Shown here: positions 19,933-28,796 of the stretch, one piece after another
Layout of the letters: each line of letters begins with the position of its first letter
Numbering within the stretch: position 1 is the stretch's first letter
Assembly: GCA_024684515.1 (NCBI GenBank)
Contig: JAIKWS010000080.1
Location: 1-45,483, forward strand
DNA: 45,483 nt
Source: Prevotella sp.
Lineage (GTDB): Bacteria > Bacteroidota > Bacteroidia > Bacteroidales > Bacteroidaceae
Direction of reading: 5' to 3'
The notes under the pieces: model-generated
What the model saw: only the letters and a program-made list of their open reading frames with translations
Databases searched by the model: none
What the model was told of the DNA's origin: nothing
Translations under genes and position numbers: made by a program

Positions 19933-20353
19933 CGAAAAAAATGGGGGTAGAACAAATGAAACGTTTCTTTTTTTACGTCGCGATGTAGTGCTCCCCCAAT
20001 TTTTCTGGCAAATTGTTCTGGCGTCAAGAGCAAGTTCCTCAGGTGAGAGAGACTGGCTGTGCACTCATGACACTAAAAAATCCTTTACAAACGAAAAATC
20101 CGTCAGTGGTGGCGTTTTTCCGCTATCGTTAGGAAAATATTTTTCCCTAGTTAGGAAAAAAGTTTTTCCTAGTGAGGAAAATATTTTTTCTCTGAGAAGG
20201 GGGAAAAACGGGCTTTCTCCGTTCTGTGAAAAGAATTTACATCCAGCCTTCTCGCTTTGGTTATTGGTCTGCAGGCATAGCACATTGTTGCCTAGAGGTC
20301 GCTATCGTGCATCCACCGTTTTTTTCCCGAGCCCTATTGGTGCTTATCCAGAA
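19933..20353. other. Gene-free stretch upstream of the mltG promoter
   Basis: About 420 bases between the mltG promoter and the GH27 stop. It contains the 22-bp palindrome array at 20130-20195. The rest is T-rich on the plus strand, and no coding sequence or clear terminator was recognised for the GH27 gene that ends at 20354. Confidence 0.6.
20130..20195. repeat. 22-bp tandem palindromic array, three units
   Basis: Three adjacent 22-base units at 20130, 20152 and 20174. Each is a near-palindrome with a GGAAAA arm, a TAT-like centre and a TTTTCC arm; the outer bases vary as TAG..TAGT, TAG..TAGT and GAG..CTGA. The second unit has compensating AAAG in place of ATAT. The unit length equals that of the array at 24571-24644. 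Confidence 0.9.
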
Positions 20354-21580
20354 CTATTTGATTAACCTATACGAAATGACGTCACGAGCCTTGACTGTCA
20401 GCTTTCGCTCAGTCTTGTTCTTCAGGCTGGTTTTCCCTTCCTGCTTATGGGTCCAGAGATTGTAAACCTTGTAGACGGTGGTGTCGAATGCGGTACTCAA
20501 CTTGCTAACCTGCTTGTCCGTAAGGTTGAAGTCTTGCCAGTTCAGTTCGCATGCTATATCCTGTTGGGTAGGATTCAGGATGGTAAAAGCCCAGTCGCCA
20601 CCAGCCAGAGGCTTGAACCAATACTGCAGCCCGTCACGGTCGCAATGGTGCAGTCCCTGTATGCCTAGTGTGTCTTGGTTGATGGCTATCATCTCCCTAT
20701 TCATGATGATGGCACGTGTAGCATCGCTCATGGAACGCAGGTCGTTGCCGAGAATCAGTGGACTGGCCATCATGCACCACATGGTGAAGTGAGCCCGGTC
20801 TTCGTTCTCTGTCATACCGTTGCCAACTTCCAGCATATCGGGATCGTTCCAATAGCCTTTGCCAGCATACTGACGAAGGGAGTCGTTGAACTGGATGCAC
20901 TGCATCACTCCAAACTGTGTATATCCTGGGAACACTCGTAGCGAATCGAAATTGCACCATATGTCAGGTGTGGTGCGCCAGGAGTGTCCCACTTCGCGAG
21001 CCCATTTCCAGGGACGGCTGTTGCCCCACTCGCACATGCTGAGGAATATGGGACGGCCTGCCGAACGGAGGGCATCGCTGATGAGCTGGTAGGCACCCTG
21101 TGGATTCACGTTGGTGGTGTTGCACCAGTCGTATTTCAGGTAGTCCACACCCCACCGTGCATACTGGATAGCATCCTGGTATTCATGTCCCAATGAACCT
21201 GGCATCCCTGCACAGGTAGCAGTTCCCGCATCGCTGTAGATGCCTAGTTTCAGGCCCTTGCTGTGCAGATAGTCGGCCACAGCCTTCATGCCATTGGGGA
21301 ATTTCACGGGGTCTGCCTGTATGAAGCCGTCGGCATCGCGTTTGCCGTGCCAGCAGTCGTCAATATTGATATAGGTATAGCCTGCTTCCCTCAGCCCGCT
21401 CTCAACCATTGCATCGGCAATGCCCTTGATGATTTCTTCAGAGATATTGCCCTGAAACTTGTTCCAGGTGCTCCATCCCATCTGCGGTGTGTCTGCAAGG
21501 TGTTCCCATTTCTGTGCCTTGACGGGTGTCAACAGGGCAAGCATGATGCCTGCGATAGCTATTCTCAATAGACTTTTCAT
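20354..21580 (-). CDS. Secreted alpha-galactosidase, glycoside hydrolase family 27
   Basis: Retaining alpha-galactosidase, 408 residues, with a signal peptide (residues 1-22, ending PVKAQ). The TIM barrel begins with TPQMGWSTWNKF. The nucleophile is Asp151 in YLKYDWCN and the acid/base is Asp206 in WRTTPDIW; substrate-binding NIDDCW, SMCEWGN and GYWNDPDML also match family 27. A short C-terminal beta domain (about 320-408) ends the protein. It should release terminal alpha-galactose from raffinose-type oligosaccharides or galactomannan. It is divergent from the GH77 gene, across a 316-base gap holding both promoters. No transporter is adjacent. Confidence 0.94.
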   Translation of the reverse strand: MKSLLRIAIAGIMLALLTPVKAQKWEHLADTPQMGWSTWNKFQGNISEEIIKGIADAMVESGLREAGYTYINIDDCWHGKRDADGFIQADPVKFPNGMKAVADYLHSKGLKLGIYSDAGTATCAGMPGSLGHEYQDAIQYARWGVDYLKYDWCNTTNVNPQGAYQLISDALRSAGRPIFLSMCEWGNSRPWKWAREVGHSWRTTPDIWCNFDSLRVFPGYTQFGVMQCIQFNDSLRQYAGKGYWNDPDMLEVGNGMTENEDRAHFTMWCMMASPLILGNDLRSMSDATRAIIMNREMIAINQDTLGIQGLHHCDRDGLQYWFKPLAGGDWAFTILNPTQQDIACELNWQDFNLTDKQVSKLSTAFDTTVYKVYNLWTHKQEGKTSLKNKTERKLTVKARDVISYRLIK

Positions 21581-21685
21581 GTTTTAAGATTTTAGTGTGT
21601 GTAGTTATTCTTGACTTCTGCCTGACCAGCCTCAGCCAGGCATTTGTAAGACGCCTCTGCTCTCGGCCAGTCGGAAACTTTGCTG

Positions 21686-21693
21686 CAAAGGTA
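21686..21693 (-). promoter_or_regulatory. -7 element for the GH27 gene
   Basis: TACCTTTG on the minus strand, 105 bases upstream of the start codon at 21580, giving an unusually long leader for this phylum. Confidence 0.65.
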
Positions 21694-21787
21694 CAAACAA
21701 TTTTCTAAAGTGAGACGTTTTTCATCATCTAATTTGCTGTTTTTTGTATGACAGACCAAAAAGTTGGATAATAAATACGGCATAAGG

Positions 21788-21818
21788 TTGGTAATGTCGG
21801 AAAAATTGTGTATCTTTG
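21788..21818 (+). promoter_or_regulatory. Promoter for malQ
   Basis: TTG at 21788-21790, a 20-base spacer, and TATCTTTG at 21811-21818. The start codon is at 21897, so the leader is about 70 bases. Confidence 0.75.
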
Positions 21819-21896
21819 CGCATCGTCTGCGACCAGAAAAGTCGCAGGGGCAATTATTTACCCCTCGTACCTATATATATAAACAGAACAAAGACT

Positions 21897-24455
21897 ATGA
21901 AACTCAGTTTCACGATCCACTATCGTACAGAGTGGGGGCAGCAGCTAGCGGTGCTCCTCAGTTACATACAGCAGGACGGCTCCCAACGTAAGGCACGAGT
22001 ACCCATGCTGACGGAGGATGGCGACTTTTGGACAGCAGAGACGGCTGCCGTAGAGAGTCGTCGTAGTGGCATAGCATCGTTTGTGTATCATTATGTTGTC
22101 GAGGATGCCGAGGGGCATGTGCTGCGTAGCGAGTGGAACGGGGTGGCAAGGAGCTATGCCTTCGACCCCACCAAGAGTTATAAGATGGCCGACCGCTGGC
22201 GTGATCTGCCTCTGAATGCACATCTCTATACTAGTGCCTATCAGGTGACGGCTCTGCTATCGGGCAGTCAGGCCGAGAATGGTGTGCTGAAACTGCCGCT
22301 GTTCAGAAAGACGGTGCTCTTCCGTGTGTCGGCACCACAGCTGGTGGATGGTCAGTCGTTGGCCATCGTGGGCAGTCATCCTGCACTGGGGTCGTGGAAT
22401 CCCGTGCGCTATCTGCCTATGGAATCCGTCGGACAGGGTGACTGGATGCTCTCTCTGAATGTTGATTGGCTTGGACTGCCGCTGGAATATAAATATGTGG
22501 TAATCGACAAGCAGAAACATGAACTGGTAGCCTGGGAGGAGGGTGACAACCGTACAGTGCCTGACGAACTGAGCGATGGCGAGGTCTACATCACCTATGG
22601 CGAACCCTTGCGACTGGCTGAGAAAATGTGGAGGAAGGCAGGTGTCTGTGTTCCTGTCTTTGCACTCCGTAGCGAGCAGTCGTGTGGGGTGGGGGACTTT
22701 GGCGACCTCTACCAGTTTATTGACTGGGCTGCACAGGTGGGGCTGAAGGTGGTGCAACTATTGCCTGTCAACGATACCACCCTTACCCATCGGTGGGGAG
22801 ACTCGTACCCATACAATATCATGTCGGCCTTCGACCTGCATCCGCACTATATAGACCTTAATCAGCTAGGACCACTCAAGGACAAACGTCGTATGACGGC
22901 TTTCCGTCGTCAGCAAAGCGAACTCAATGCGTTGGGGTATAGCGACTACGAGGCTGTGGATAGGGTGAAGATGGAGTATCTGAAAGATTACTACCATGAC
23001 TATATAGCCAGTACACCAGCTCGCGACCAGGATGATGCATCGGCTGGCGATAAGGATGATGAGGCATTCCACGATTTCGTGCAGCAGCACTTGCACCAGC
23101 AACTGAAGCGGGCTGCCGATCATGCCCGTGAGCTGGGTGTCGTACTGATGGGTGATCTGCCCATTGGAGTATGCCGTGAGAGCAAGGAGGTGATGCAGCA
23201 TCCGGATTTCTTCAATCTCGACAGCCAGACAGGGGCACCACCAGATACCTTTGCCCGACAAGGACAGAATTGGGGCTTTCCCACTTACAACTGGGAGGCA
23301 GAGGGCATCAGCGAGTGGATGGACAGACGCTTCCTGTGGATGGAGCAGTATTTTGATGCCCTGCGTATAGATCATGTGCTGGGATTCTTCCGCATCTGGG
23401 AGATTCCCAATGAGCAATTGTCGGGCTATATGGGACATTTCTCTCCGGCTCTGCCACTGACGGCAGGAGAGATAGAATATTTTGGACTGCCGTTCAGACG
23501 TGATTTCCTTACACGACCCTTCATCAACGATCGTGTGATAGAACGGCTCTTTGGCATTCATGCGCAATATGTCAAAGATTCTTTCCTGATCAAGAAGGCA
23601 TACGGACTCTATGAGCTGAAAGACGAAGTGGCTACCCAACGACGGGTGCAGCAGCTATTCGAGGGAAAGGGCGATGAGAACAGCCTGTGGATTCGTGATG
23701 GACTCTATCGGCTGGTGGGCAATATTCTCTTCCTTGAAGACCCTCGCCAGCCAGAGATGTACCATCCCCGCATACAGGCCTGGCAGGAGCCCGTCTTCGA
23801 TATGCTCTCGGCAGAAGAAAAAGATGCATTCATGCGTATCTATAACAATTTCTACTACCAGCGTCACTCGATGTTCTGGGGCAAGACGGGTTACGACCGA
23901 CTGAGCAGGATGATGAGCAATACCCACATGTTGCTCTGTGCCGAAGATCTGGGTATGCTGCCTGACTGTGTGGAGCCAGTACTCGACAGTCTGCGCATCC
24001 TGACACTCGAGATTCAGCAGATGCCTAAGCAGACAGGGGAGGAGTTCAGCCATCTCGACGGAAATCCTGTTCGCAGTGTGGCTACAATCACTACCCATGA
24101 TATGGCTCCACTGAGGCTATGGTGGCAGGAGAATCCTGAACGTACACAGCGATACTATACTACGATGTTGCAAAAACAGGGACGGGCACCAGAACAGTTG
24201 CCTGCTCACCTGGCAGAGGAAATCATAGCACGTCATATCTATTCTCCTTCTATGCTCTGCATCCTCTCGTTGCAAGACTGGCTGGCTATGGATGGGGAAC
24301 TGCGTGCGAAGAATCCACGAGAAGAACGCATAAACGTGCCTAGCGACCCATACAACCGATGGCAGTGGCGTATGCACCTGACTATCGAACAGCTGCAGCA
24401 GGCCGAGCATTACAACAAGAAGCTGAAGACCATGATAGCTCGCAGCAAGAGATAG
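21897..24455 (+). CDS. malQ: 4-alpha-glucanotransferase with N-terminal starch-binding modules
   Basis: Disproportionating enzyme (amylomaltase type, GH77) that moves alpha-1,4-glucan segments between maltodextrins, 852 residues. Two CBM20-like modules come first: residues about 1-95 (SFTIHYRTEWGQQLAVLLSY) and about 135-235 (VLFRVSAPQLVDGQSLAIVG). The GH77 barrel follows from about residue 255, with RSEQSCGVGDFGDLYQFIDW, the nucleophile block DALRIDHVLGFFRIWEIP, the acid/base block LCAEDLGMLPDCV, and TTHDMAPLRLWW. This architecture matches plant DPE2-like and Bacteroidota enzymes. No signal peptide is present, so it is cytoplasmic. The start at 21897 was chosen because the open frame upstream overlaps the promoter and leader. 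Its last 50 bases are repeated 70 bases further on. Confidence 0.94.
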   Translation: MKLSFTIHYRTEWGQQLAVLLSYIQQDGSQRKARVPMLTEDGDFWTAETAAVESRRSGIASFVYHYVVEDAEGHVLRSEWNGVARSYAFDPTKSYKMADRWRDLPLNAHLYTSAYQVTALLSGSQAENGVLKLPLFRKTVLFRVSAPQLVDGQSLAIVGSHPALGSWNPVRYLPMESVGQGDWMLSLNVDWLGLPLEYKYVVIDKQKHELVAWEEGDNRTVPDELSDGEVYITYGEPLRLAEKMWRKAGVCVPVFALRSEQSCGVGDFGDLYQFIDWAAQVGLKVVQLLPVNDTTLTHRWGDSYPYNIMSAFDLHPHYIDLNQLGPLKDKRRMTAFRRQQSELNALGYSDYEAVDRVKMEYLKDYYHDYIASTPARDQDDASAGDKDDEAFHDFVQQHLHQQLKRAADHARELGVVLMGDLPIGVCRESKEVMQHPDFFNLDSQTGAPPDTFARQGQNWGFPTYNWEAEGISEWMDRRFLWMEQYFDALRIDHVLGFFRIWEIPNEQLSGYMGHFSPALPLTAGEIEYFGLPFRRDFLTRPFINDRVIERLFGIHAQYVKDSFLIKKAYGLYELKDEVATQRRVQQLFEGKGDENSLWIRDGLYRLVGNILFLEDPRQPEMYHPRIQAWQEPVFDMLSAEEKDAFMRIYNNFYYQRHSMFWGKTGYDRLSRMMSNTHMLLCAEDLGMLPDCVEPVLDSLRILTLEIQQMPKQTGEEFSHLDGNPVRSVATITTHDMAPLRLWWQENPERTQRYYTTMLQKQGRAPEQLPAHLAEEIIARHIYSPSMLCILSLQDWLAMDGELRAKNPREERINVPSDPYNRWQWRMHLTIEQLQQAEHYNKKLKTMIARSKR

Positions 24456-24513
24456 TGGATGCAGCCCTGCAGGCCGGGATTACAACAAGAAGCTGAAGAC
24501 AATGACAGCACAG
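24394..24513 (+). repeat. Duplication of the malQ 3' end, 70-base offset
   Basis: The segment around 24401-24440 (GGCCGAGC, then ATTACAACAAGAAGCTGAAG) recurs at 24471-24510 at an offset of exactly 70 bases. The longest exact run is about 22 bases, with a few mismatches on both sides. The second copy lies beyond the malQ stop, and the offset is not a multiple of three. Confidence 0.85.
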
Positions 24514-24570
24514 TCCTTTTCTATCCCATAGCACCCGCATTTTTTCCCACTGCACTCCACTATTTTTTTG

Positions 24571-24644
24571 AGTGCACTCAAAAAATATTTCCAGTGCACT
24601 CAAAAAATATTTCCAGTGCACTCAAAAAATATTTCCAGTGCACT
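24571..24644. repeat. 22-bp tandem array with AGTGCACT palindromes
   Basis: Three identical 22-base units (24571-24592, 24593-24614, 24615-24636), each AGTGCACT followed by an A/T core (CAAAAAATATTTCC), then a fourth AGTGCACT at 24637-24644 with a diverged core. A partial unit precedes the array at about 24551. It lies between malQ and the pyrI stop and may fold into alternative hairpins. Confidence 0.95.
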
Positions 24645-24741
24645 GGAAAAAACGGAAGAGAGGGTAGCCTGATCAGGGGGTGCCAAGCTGTCGATTCAAG
24701 AGCCTTCGCGAGATTATTGACGACATCATCAAGAACGTGGG

Positions 24742-25188
24742 CTATACCAGCTCAACACGGTTGATGTCCTGCTCCTTCTCGCAGTAGTGGCAAGTCAGCA
24801 TGTTGCCCTCTACATGGAACAGGGTTTGCATGGGCTCGTTGTTGGTGATGCACTTGGGATTGTTGCATTTCACGATGCCACGTATCTCACTGGGTGTTTC
24901 CACAGTCTTCTTCTCCACCACCTCATAGTCGCGGATGATATTGAGGATGACCTTTGGAGCCACCACCGAGAGACGTGAGATTTCATCATCAGTGAAAAAC
25001 TTGTCCGACACCTTGATGATGCCTTTGTTGCCCACTTTCTGCGAGGGGTAGTTGATGCCGATGGTGACAGGAGTCTTGATGTCGAAGAGTCCTAGAAGAC
25101 TAGCCACCTGATAGGTCTTGTCGGCAGGAATATGGTCGATGACAGTGCCGTGTTCGATAGCGGCAACCAGACGTTCTTTCTTGTTCAT
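24742..25188 (-). CDS. pyrI: Aspartate carbamoyltransferase regulatory subunit
   Basis: Regulatory chain that binds nucleotides and tunes the catalytic chain PyrB, 148 residues, near the usual 153. The N-terminal nucleotide-binding domain (about 1-95) includes [20 protein letters not shown]. The C-terminal zinc domain has four cysteines, Cys108, Cys113, Cys133 and Cys136 (CNNPKC and CHYC), which contact PyrB. It starts 21 bases after the pyrB stop, so it is expressed from the pyrB promoter. Feedback control of pyrimidine synthesis is therefore likely allosteric in this organism; no attenuator was seen. Confidence 0.96.
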   Translation of the reverse strand: MNKKERLVAAIEHGTVIDHIPADKTYQVASLLGLFDIKTPVTIGINYPSQKVGNKGIIKVSDKFFTDDEISRLSVVAPKVILNIIRDYEVVEKKTVETPSEIRGIVKCNNPKCITNNEPMQTLFHVEGNMLTCHYCEKEQDINRVELV

Positions 25189-25209
25189 AGTTCTTTTGTT
25201 GTTTGTTCT

Positions 25210-26157
25210 TTACCCAATTATCGTCTTGTCGGCCTTCACATCGTCAAGGGTGATGCCTAGTACATCGCAGAAGATGGCTTCGCGAGCAAAGAGACCATTG
25301 CCTGCCTGTTGGATATAGTAGGCATGTGGGTTGTCGTCCACTTCATAGGCAATCTCGTTCACGCGGGGTAGTGGATGCAGGATTTTCATGTTTGTCTTGC
25401 ACGAACGCAGCATGTCGTTGTTCAGGATATAGACATTCTTCACACGTTCATATTCCATAAGGTCGCTGAAACGTTCCTTCTGTACACGTGTCATATAGAG
25501 AATGTCTGCATCGGCAATGATCTTCTCGTTGAAAGCCGTATGTTCTTGGTATTTGATGTGATGCTCGTCACAGTAGAGCTTGTACTCCTTCGGCATGGCC
25601 AGTTCCTTGGGGGCTACAAAGTGGAACGTGGGGTTGAAGTGGCGCATGGCCATGAGTAGCGAGTGGACAGTGCGGCCATACTTCAGGTCTCCCACCATGT
25701 AGATGTTCAGGTTCTCCAGTGTGCCCTGTGTCTTGTAGATGCTGTAGAGGTCGAGCATGCACTGTGAGGGGTGCTGGTGAGCACCGTCGCCAGCATTGAC
25801 GATGGGCACAGGACTGACTTCAGAGGCATACTGTGCGGCTCCCTCAATGAAGTGCCGCATCACGATGACGTCGGCATAGTTGCTCACCATCAGAATGGTG
25901 TCTTTCAGTGTCTCACCTTTCGTGCCGCTGGTAACCTTTGGGTCTGCAAAGCCAATGACACGGGCACCAAGACGGTTGGCGGCAGTCTCAAACGACAGAC
26001 GGGTGCGTGTGCTGGGCTCAAAGAACAGTGTGGCCACTACTTTGCCCTTCAGCAACTCGCGATTGGGGTGTTTTTCAAACTCGCTGGCCATCTCGATCAT
26101 GTAGAGAATCTTCTCACGTGTGAGGTCTGCAATCGTGACGAAATTATGTTTTTCCAT
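25210..26157 (-). CDS. pyrB: Aspartate carbamoyltransferase catalytic subunit
   Basis: Catalyses carbamoyl phosphate plus aspartate to carbamoyl aspartate, the committed step of pyrimidine synthesis. The protein has 315 residues. The carbamoyl phosphate site is [15 protein letters not shown] (Ser49 to Arg53). The aspartate domain carries [15 protein letters not shown], and the C-terminal part has [15 protein letters not shown]. The start at 26157 is preceded within 31 bases by a -7 element, leaving a very short leader with no room for a UTP-sensing attenuator. It is the first gene of pyrB-pyrI. Confidence 0.97.
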   Translation of the reverse strand: MEKHNFVTIADLTREKILYMIEMASEFEKHPNRELLKGKVVATLFFEPSTRTRLSFETAANRLGARVIGFADPKVTSGTKGETLKDTILMVSNYADVIVMRHFIEGAAQYASEVSPVPIVNAGDGAHQHPSQCMLDLYSIYKTQGTLENLNIYMVGDLKYGRTVHSLLMAMRHFNPTFHFVAPKELAMPKEYKLYCDEHHIKYQEHTAFNEKIIADADILYMTRVQKERFSDLMEYERVKNVYILNNDMLRSCKTNMKILHPLPRVNEIAYEVDDNPHAYYIQQAGNGLFAREAIFCDVLGITLDDVKADKTIIG

Positions 26158-26180
26158 ATCTGGTTTTGTTGATTTGACTG

Positions 26181-26188
26181 CAAAGGTA
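26181..26188 (-). promoter_or_regulatory. -7 element for pyrBI
   Basis: TACCTTTG on the minus strand, 24 bases upstream of the pyrB start codon. Confidence 0.7.
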
Positions 26189-26280
26189 ACAATATTTTCT
26201 TAGACTAGCGAATCATGAACATCTTTTTATCCTGTGGGTAATATTTTTTTTTGCTATCATGGCATAGCTGATAGAGAAAC

Positions 26281-26326
26281 ATGCGGCAAAACCGCATACC
26301 ACAGTGATGGATGCGGCAAAACCGCA
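26281..26326. repeat. Twin ATGCGG-CAAAA-CCGCAT hairpins
   Basis: A 17-base hairpin unit at 26281-26297 is repeated at 26311-26326 with a 13-base spacer. The second lacks the final T. They lie between the cysK terminator and the pyrB promoter, so they are not needed for ending the cysK message. Confidence 0.9.
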
Positions 26327-26327
26327 G

Positions 26328-26373
26328 GGGTAGAAAAAATAGAAAGTGTCTGCAAATATGTTTATGCAGACAC
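26328..26373 (-). terminator. Terminator of the metY-cysK unit
   Basis: GTGTCTGCA (26346-26354) and TGCAGACAC (26365-26373) form a perfect 9-bp stem with a 10-base loop. On the minus strand a T-rich tract (CTTTCTATTTTTTC) follows. Confidence 0.85.
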
Positions 26374-26400
26374 CCTATTGAATGACATAGAGAAAGAAGG

Positions 26401-27348
26401 CTATAGTGGATAGTCCTCAAAAGCATAGAGTACTGTTGAGAGGTAGCGTTCGCCTGTGTCAGGCAAAAGCACGACAATGTTTTTGCCATCGTTCTCAGGA
26501 CGCAGGGCAATCCTGGAAGCAGCATAGAGAGCCGCACCGGCAGAGATGCCTACCAACAGGCCTTCTTGCTGGGCAATCTCGCGGGCAGTGAGGATAGCGT
26601 CATCGTTATCTACGTCGAAAATCTCGTCAACATAGTTGCCATCGTATGTTTTGGGAACAAAGCCTGCTCCTATGCCCTGAATCTTGTGAGGACCACTCGC
26701 TCCACCCCTGAGCACAGGACTGGCTTTGGGTTCAACGGCAACGATGTGTACACGCGGGGATTGTTCCTTTAGATATCTTCCAGTTCCAGAGATCGTTCCA
26801 CCAGTACCTACGCCAGCTACGAAGATGTCAACCCTTCCTTCTGTCTGCTTCCATATCTCAGGACCTGTAGTAGCATAGTGTCTGGCAGGATTGGCAGCAT
26901 TGCTGAACTGTTGCAGGATGATGGCACCAGGTGTGGCATCACGCAGTTCCTCTGCAGCACGGATGGCACCTGGCATTCCGTCCTTGCCTGGGGTCAGTCT
27001 GACTTCTGCCCCATATGCCTTTACGAGGTTTCTCCGTTCTATGCTCATGGAGTCGGGCATGGTGAGAATGAGATGATAGCCTTTTACTGCACTTACCATT
27101 GCCAGCCCTACACCAGTATTGCCGCTGGTAGGTTCGATGATGACTCCACCGGGTTTCAAGATGCCTTTCGCTTCGGCATCTTCAATCATCGCCAGGGCAA
27201 TACGGTCTTTTACGCTGCCGCCAGGATTGAAATACTCAATCTTTGCAATCAGAGGATTGGTAATACCTTTAACTTGCGAAAATTTGTTGAGCTCAAGGAG
27301 CGGTGTGTTGCCGATGAGCTCTGTCAGCTGTTTTGCAATCTTTGCCAT
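26401..27348 (-). CDS. cysK: Cysteine synthase A (O-acetylserine sulfhydrylase)
   Basis: PLP enzyme making cysteine from O-acetylserine and sulfide, 315 residues, cytoplasmic. Lys47 in [11 protein letters not shown] is the PLP lysine. The substrate loop [10 protein letters not shown] and the phosphate-binding [15 protein letters not shown] are intact. It lies 26 bases downstream of metY in the same direction and is followed by a strong terminator, so metY-cysK is probably one operon that feeds sulfide into both cysteine and homocysteine. Confidence 0.96.
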   Translation of the reverse strand: MAKIAKQLTELIGNTPLLELNKFSQVKGITNPLIAKIEYFNPGGSVKDRIALAMIEDAEAKGILKPGGVIIEPTSGNTGVGLAMVSAVKGYHLILTMPDSMSIERRNLVKAYGAEVRLTPGKDGMPGAIRAAEELRDATPGAIILQQFSNAANPARHYATTGPEIWKQTEGRVDIFVAGVGTGGTISGTGRYLKEQSPRVHIVAVEPKASPVLRGGASGPHKIQGIGAGFVPKTYDGNYVDEIFDVDNDDAILTAREIAQQEGLLVGISAGAALYAASRIALRPENDGKNIVVLLPDTGERYLSTVLYAFEDYPL

Positions 27349-27374
27349 AATTCTTAATTGTTAGTGATACTTTG

Positions 27375-28667
27375 TTAAATCTTATCAAATGCCTGTTGCA
27401 AGTCTTCTAGGATGTCATCGATATGTTCCGTGCCGATGGAGAGACGGACCGTTGACGGTGTGATATGCTGTGCAGCCAACTCGTCGGGTGACAGCTGGGA
27501 GTGTGTAGTGGTATAGGGATGAATCACCAGACTCTTCACATCGGCTACGTTGGCCAGCAGTGAGAATATTTCCAGCGAGTCGATGAACCGCCAAGCCTCC
27601 TCCTGGCCTCCTTTGATTTCAAAGGTGAAGATGCTGGCTGCACCTTGGGGGAAATACTTCTGATAGAGGGCATGGTCAGGATGACTGGGCAGACTGGGAT
27701 GATTTACTGCAGCCACCTTGGGGTGGTTCTTTAGGTAATCGACAACTGCCAATGCGTTCTGCACGTGACGTTCAACTCGAAGACTCAGTGTCTCTAGACC
27801 TTGTAACAGGATAAAGGCATTGAAGGGTGAGATGGTTGCACCTGTATCTCTGAGTATGACGGCACGGATGCGAGTGACAAAGGCTGCTGCTCCTGCTACA
27901 TCGGCAAATACCGCACCGTGATAGGAAGGGTCGGGCTTAGCCAGAGAGGGGAATTTGTCGCTGTCTGACTTCCAGTCGAAATTCCCGCCATCGACGATGA
28001 TGCCTCCTAAAGTGGTTCCGTGTCCGCCAATGAATTTTGTGGCCGAATGTACCACGATATCTGCCCCGTGTTCAATAGGACGTATTAGATAGGGAGTGCC
28101 GAAAGTGTTGTCAATAATCAATGGAATATGATGCCTATGGGCAACATTTGCCAAGGCTTCTATGTCAGTGACATCAGAATTAGGATTGCCTAAGGTCTCG
28201 GCAAACAATGCCTTGGTATTAGGACGGATGGCTGCTTCCAGGGCTTTCAGATCGCGTACGTTGACGATGCTATAGCTGGCACCCTGAGTGCTGAGTGTAT
28301 GGGTTATGAGATTATAGGAACCACCATACAGGTTGTCGGCAGCTATGATATGGTCACCAGCACGAACGATGTTCTGGAGTGCATAGGTTATGGCTGCTGC
28401 TCCTGAGGCAACTGCCAGTCCTGCTACTCCTCCTTCCAGTGCTGTAACACGATCTTCGAAGACACTCTGTGTGGAATTTGTCAGGCGACCATAGATGTTG
28501 CCTGCATCGCGAAGACCGAATCGGTCGGCAGCATGACTGGAGTTGCGGAACACATACGATGCGGTTTGATAGATAGGCACGGCACGGGCATCTGTGGCTG
28601 GGTCGGCCTGCTCTTGTCCAACATGAAGTTGTAAAGTCTCGAAACGGTAATTTTTCTTTGTACTCAT
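27375..28667 (-). CDS. metY: O-acetylhomoserine sulfhydrylase
   Basis: PLP enzyme of the Cys/Met metabolism family that makes homocysteine from O-acetylhomoserine and sulfide, 430 residues, which is the length typical of MetY and longer than MetB or MetC (about 380-400). The N-terminal block RAVPIYQTASYVFRNSSHAA and the MetY-type insertion near VDGGNFDW support this call. The PLP lysine is Lys211 in HSATKFIGGHGT. It has a full promoter (28711-28742) overlapped by AGAAT/ATTCT half-sites and is divergent from an Lrp/AsnC regulator that probably controls it. Confidence 0.95.
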   Translation of the reverse strand: MSTKKNYRFETLQLHVGQEQADPATDARAVPIYQTASYVFRNSSHAADRFGLRDAGNIYGRLTNSTQSVFEDRVTALEGGVAGLAVASGAAAITYALQNIVRAGDHIIAADNLYGGSYNLITHTLSTQGASYSIVNVRDLKALEAAIRPNTKALFAETLGNPNSDVTDIEALANVAHRHHIPLIIDNTFGTPYLIRPIEHGADIVVHSATKFIGGHGTTLGGIIVDGGNFDWKSDSDKFPSLAKPDPSYHGAVFADVAGAAAFVTRIRAVILRDTGATISPFNAFILLQGLETLSLRVERHVQNALAVVDYLKNHPKVAAVNHPSLPSHPDHALYQKYFPQGAASIFTFEIKGGQEEAWRFIDSLEIFSLLANVADVKSLVIHPYTTTHSQLSPDELAAQHITPSTVRLSIGTEHIDDILEDLQQAFDKI

Positions 28668-28710
28668 AGTCTCTTTTCTTTGTTTTTTAGTGAATGAATT
28701 TTTCTGGGTG

Positions 28711-28742
28711 CAAAGTTACGACATTTAGAGAATAGTTCCAAA
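28711..28742 (-). promoter_or_regulatory. Promoter for metY-cysK
   Basis: On the minus strand, TTTG (28739-28742), a 20-base spacer, and TAACTTTG (28711-28718). This is a full match to the Bacteroidota consensus. Confidence 0.8.
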
Positions 28743-28746
28743 TTCT
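28729..28746. promoter_or_regulatory. Candidate regulator site over the metY -33 element
   Basis: AGAAT (28729-28733) and ATTCT (28742-28746) form an inverted pair with 8 bases between them, and the site covers the metY -33 element. The same half-site occurs at the Lrp/AsnC gene promoter. Confidence 0.45.
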
Positions 28747-28796
28747 TCGCTAATTTCGAAAAATATCACTAATATTGTTTAAAAGAGTGCGATTCC

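Larger units (their letters stand above)
21581..21896. other. Divergent promoter region between GH27 and GH77 genes
   Basis: A 316-base gap holding the leftward -7 element at 21686-21693 and the rightward promoter at 21788-21818. The GH27 leader contains a small hairpin, TGCCTG/CAGGCA, at about 21618-21642. No coding sequence was seen. Confidence 0.6.

Noticed and set aside
19812..20033. Leftward short frame beginning MLLTPEQFARKIGG
   Set aside because: The first 20 residues look protein-like, but the frame runs through the mltG promoter and the hairpins, and no family was recognised. A remnant cannot be excluded.
22866..23639. Leftward open frame opposite malQ
   Set aside because: It lies wholly inside the GH77 coding region, which is intact and recognisable.
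24571..24644. Possible CRISPR array
   Set aside because: The 22-base units are directly adjacent with no variable spacers, and no cas genes are near. The same applies to the arrays at 14698 and 20130.
24680..24760. Coding-like stretch on the plus strand ([19 protein letters not shown])
   Set aside because: It reads like a helical peptide, but has no start, soon overlaps pyrI in antisense and ends within about 15 codons. It may be a gene fragment, but the evidence is too thin.
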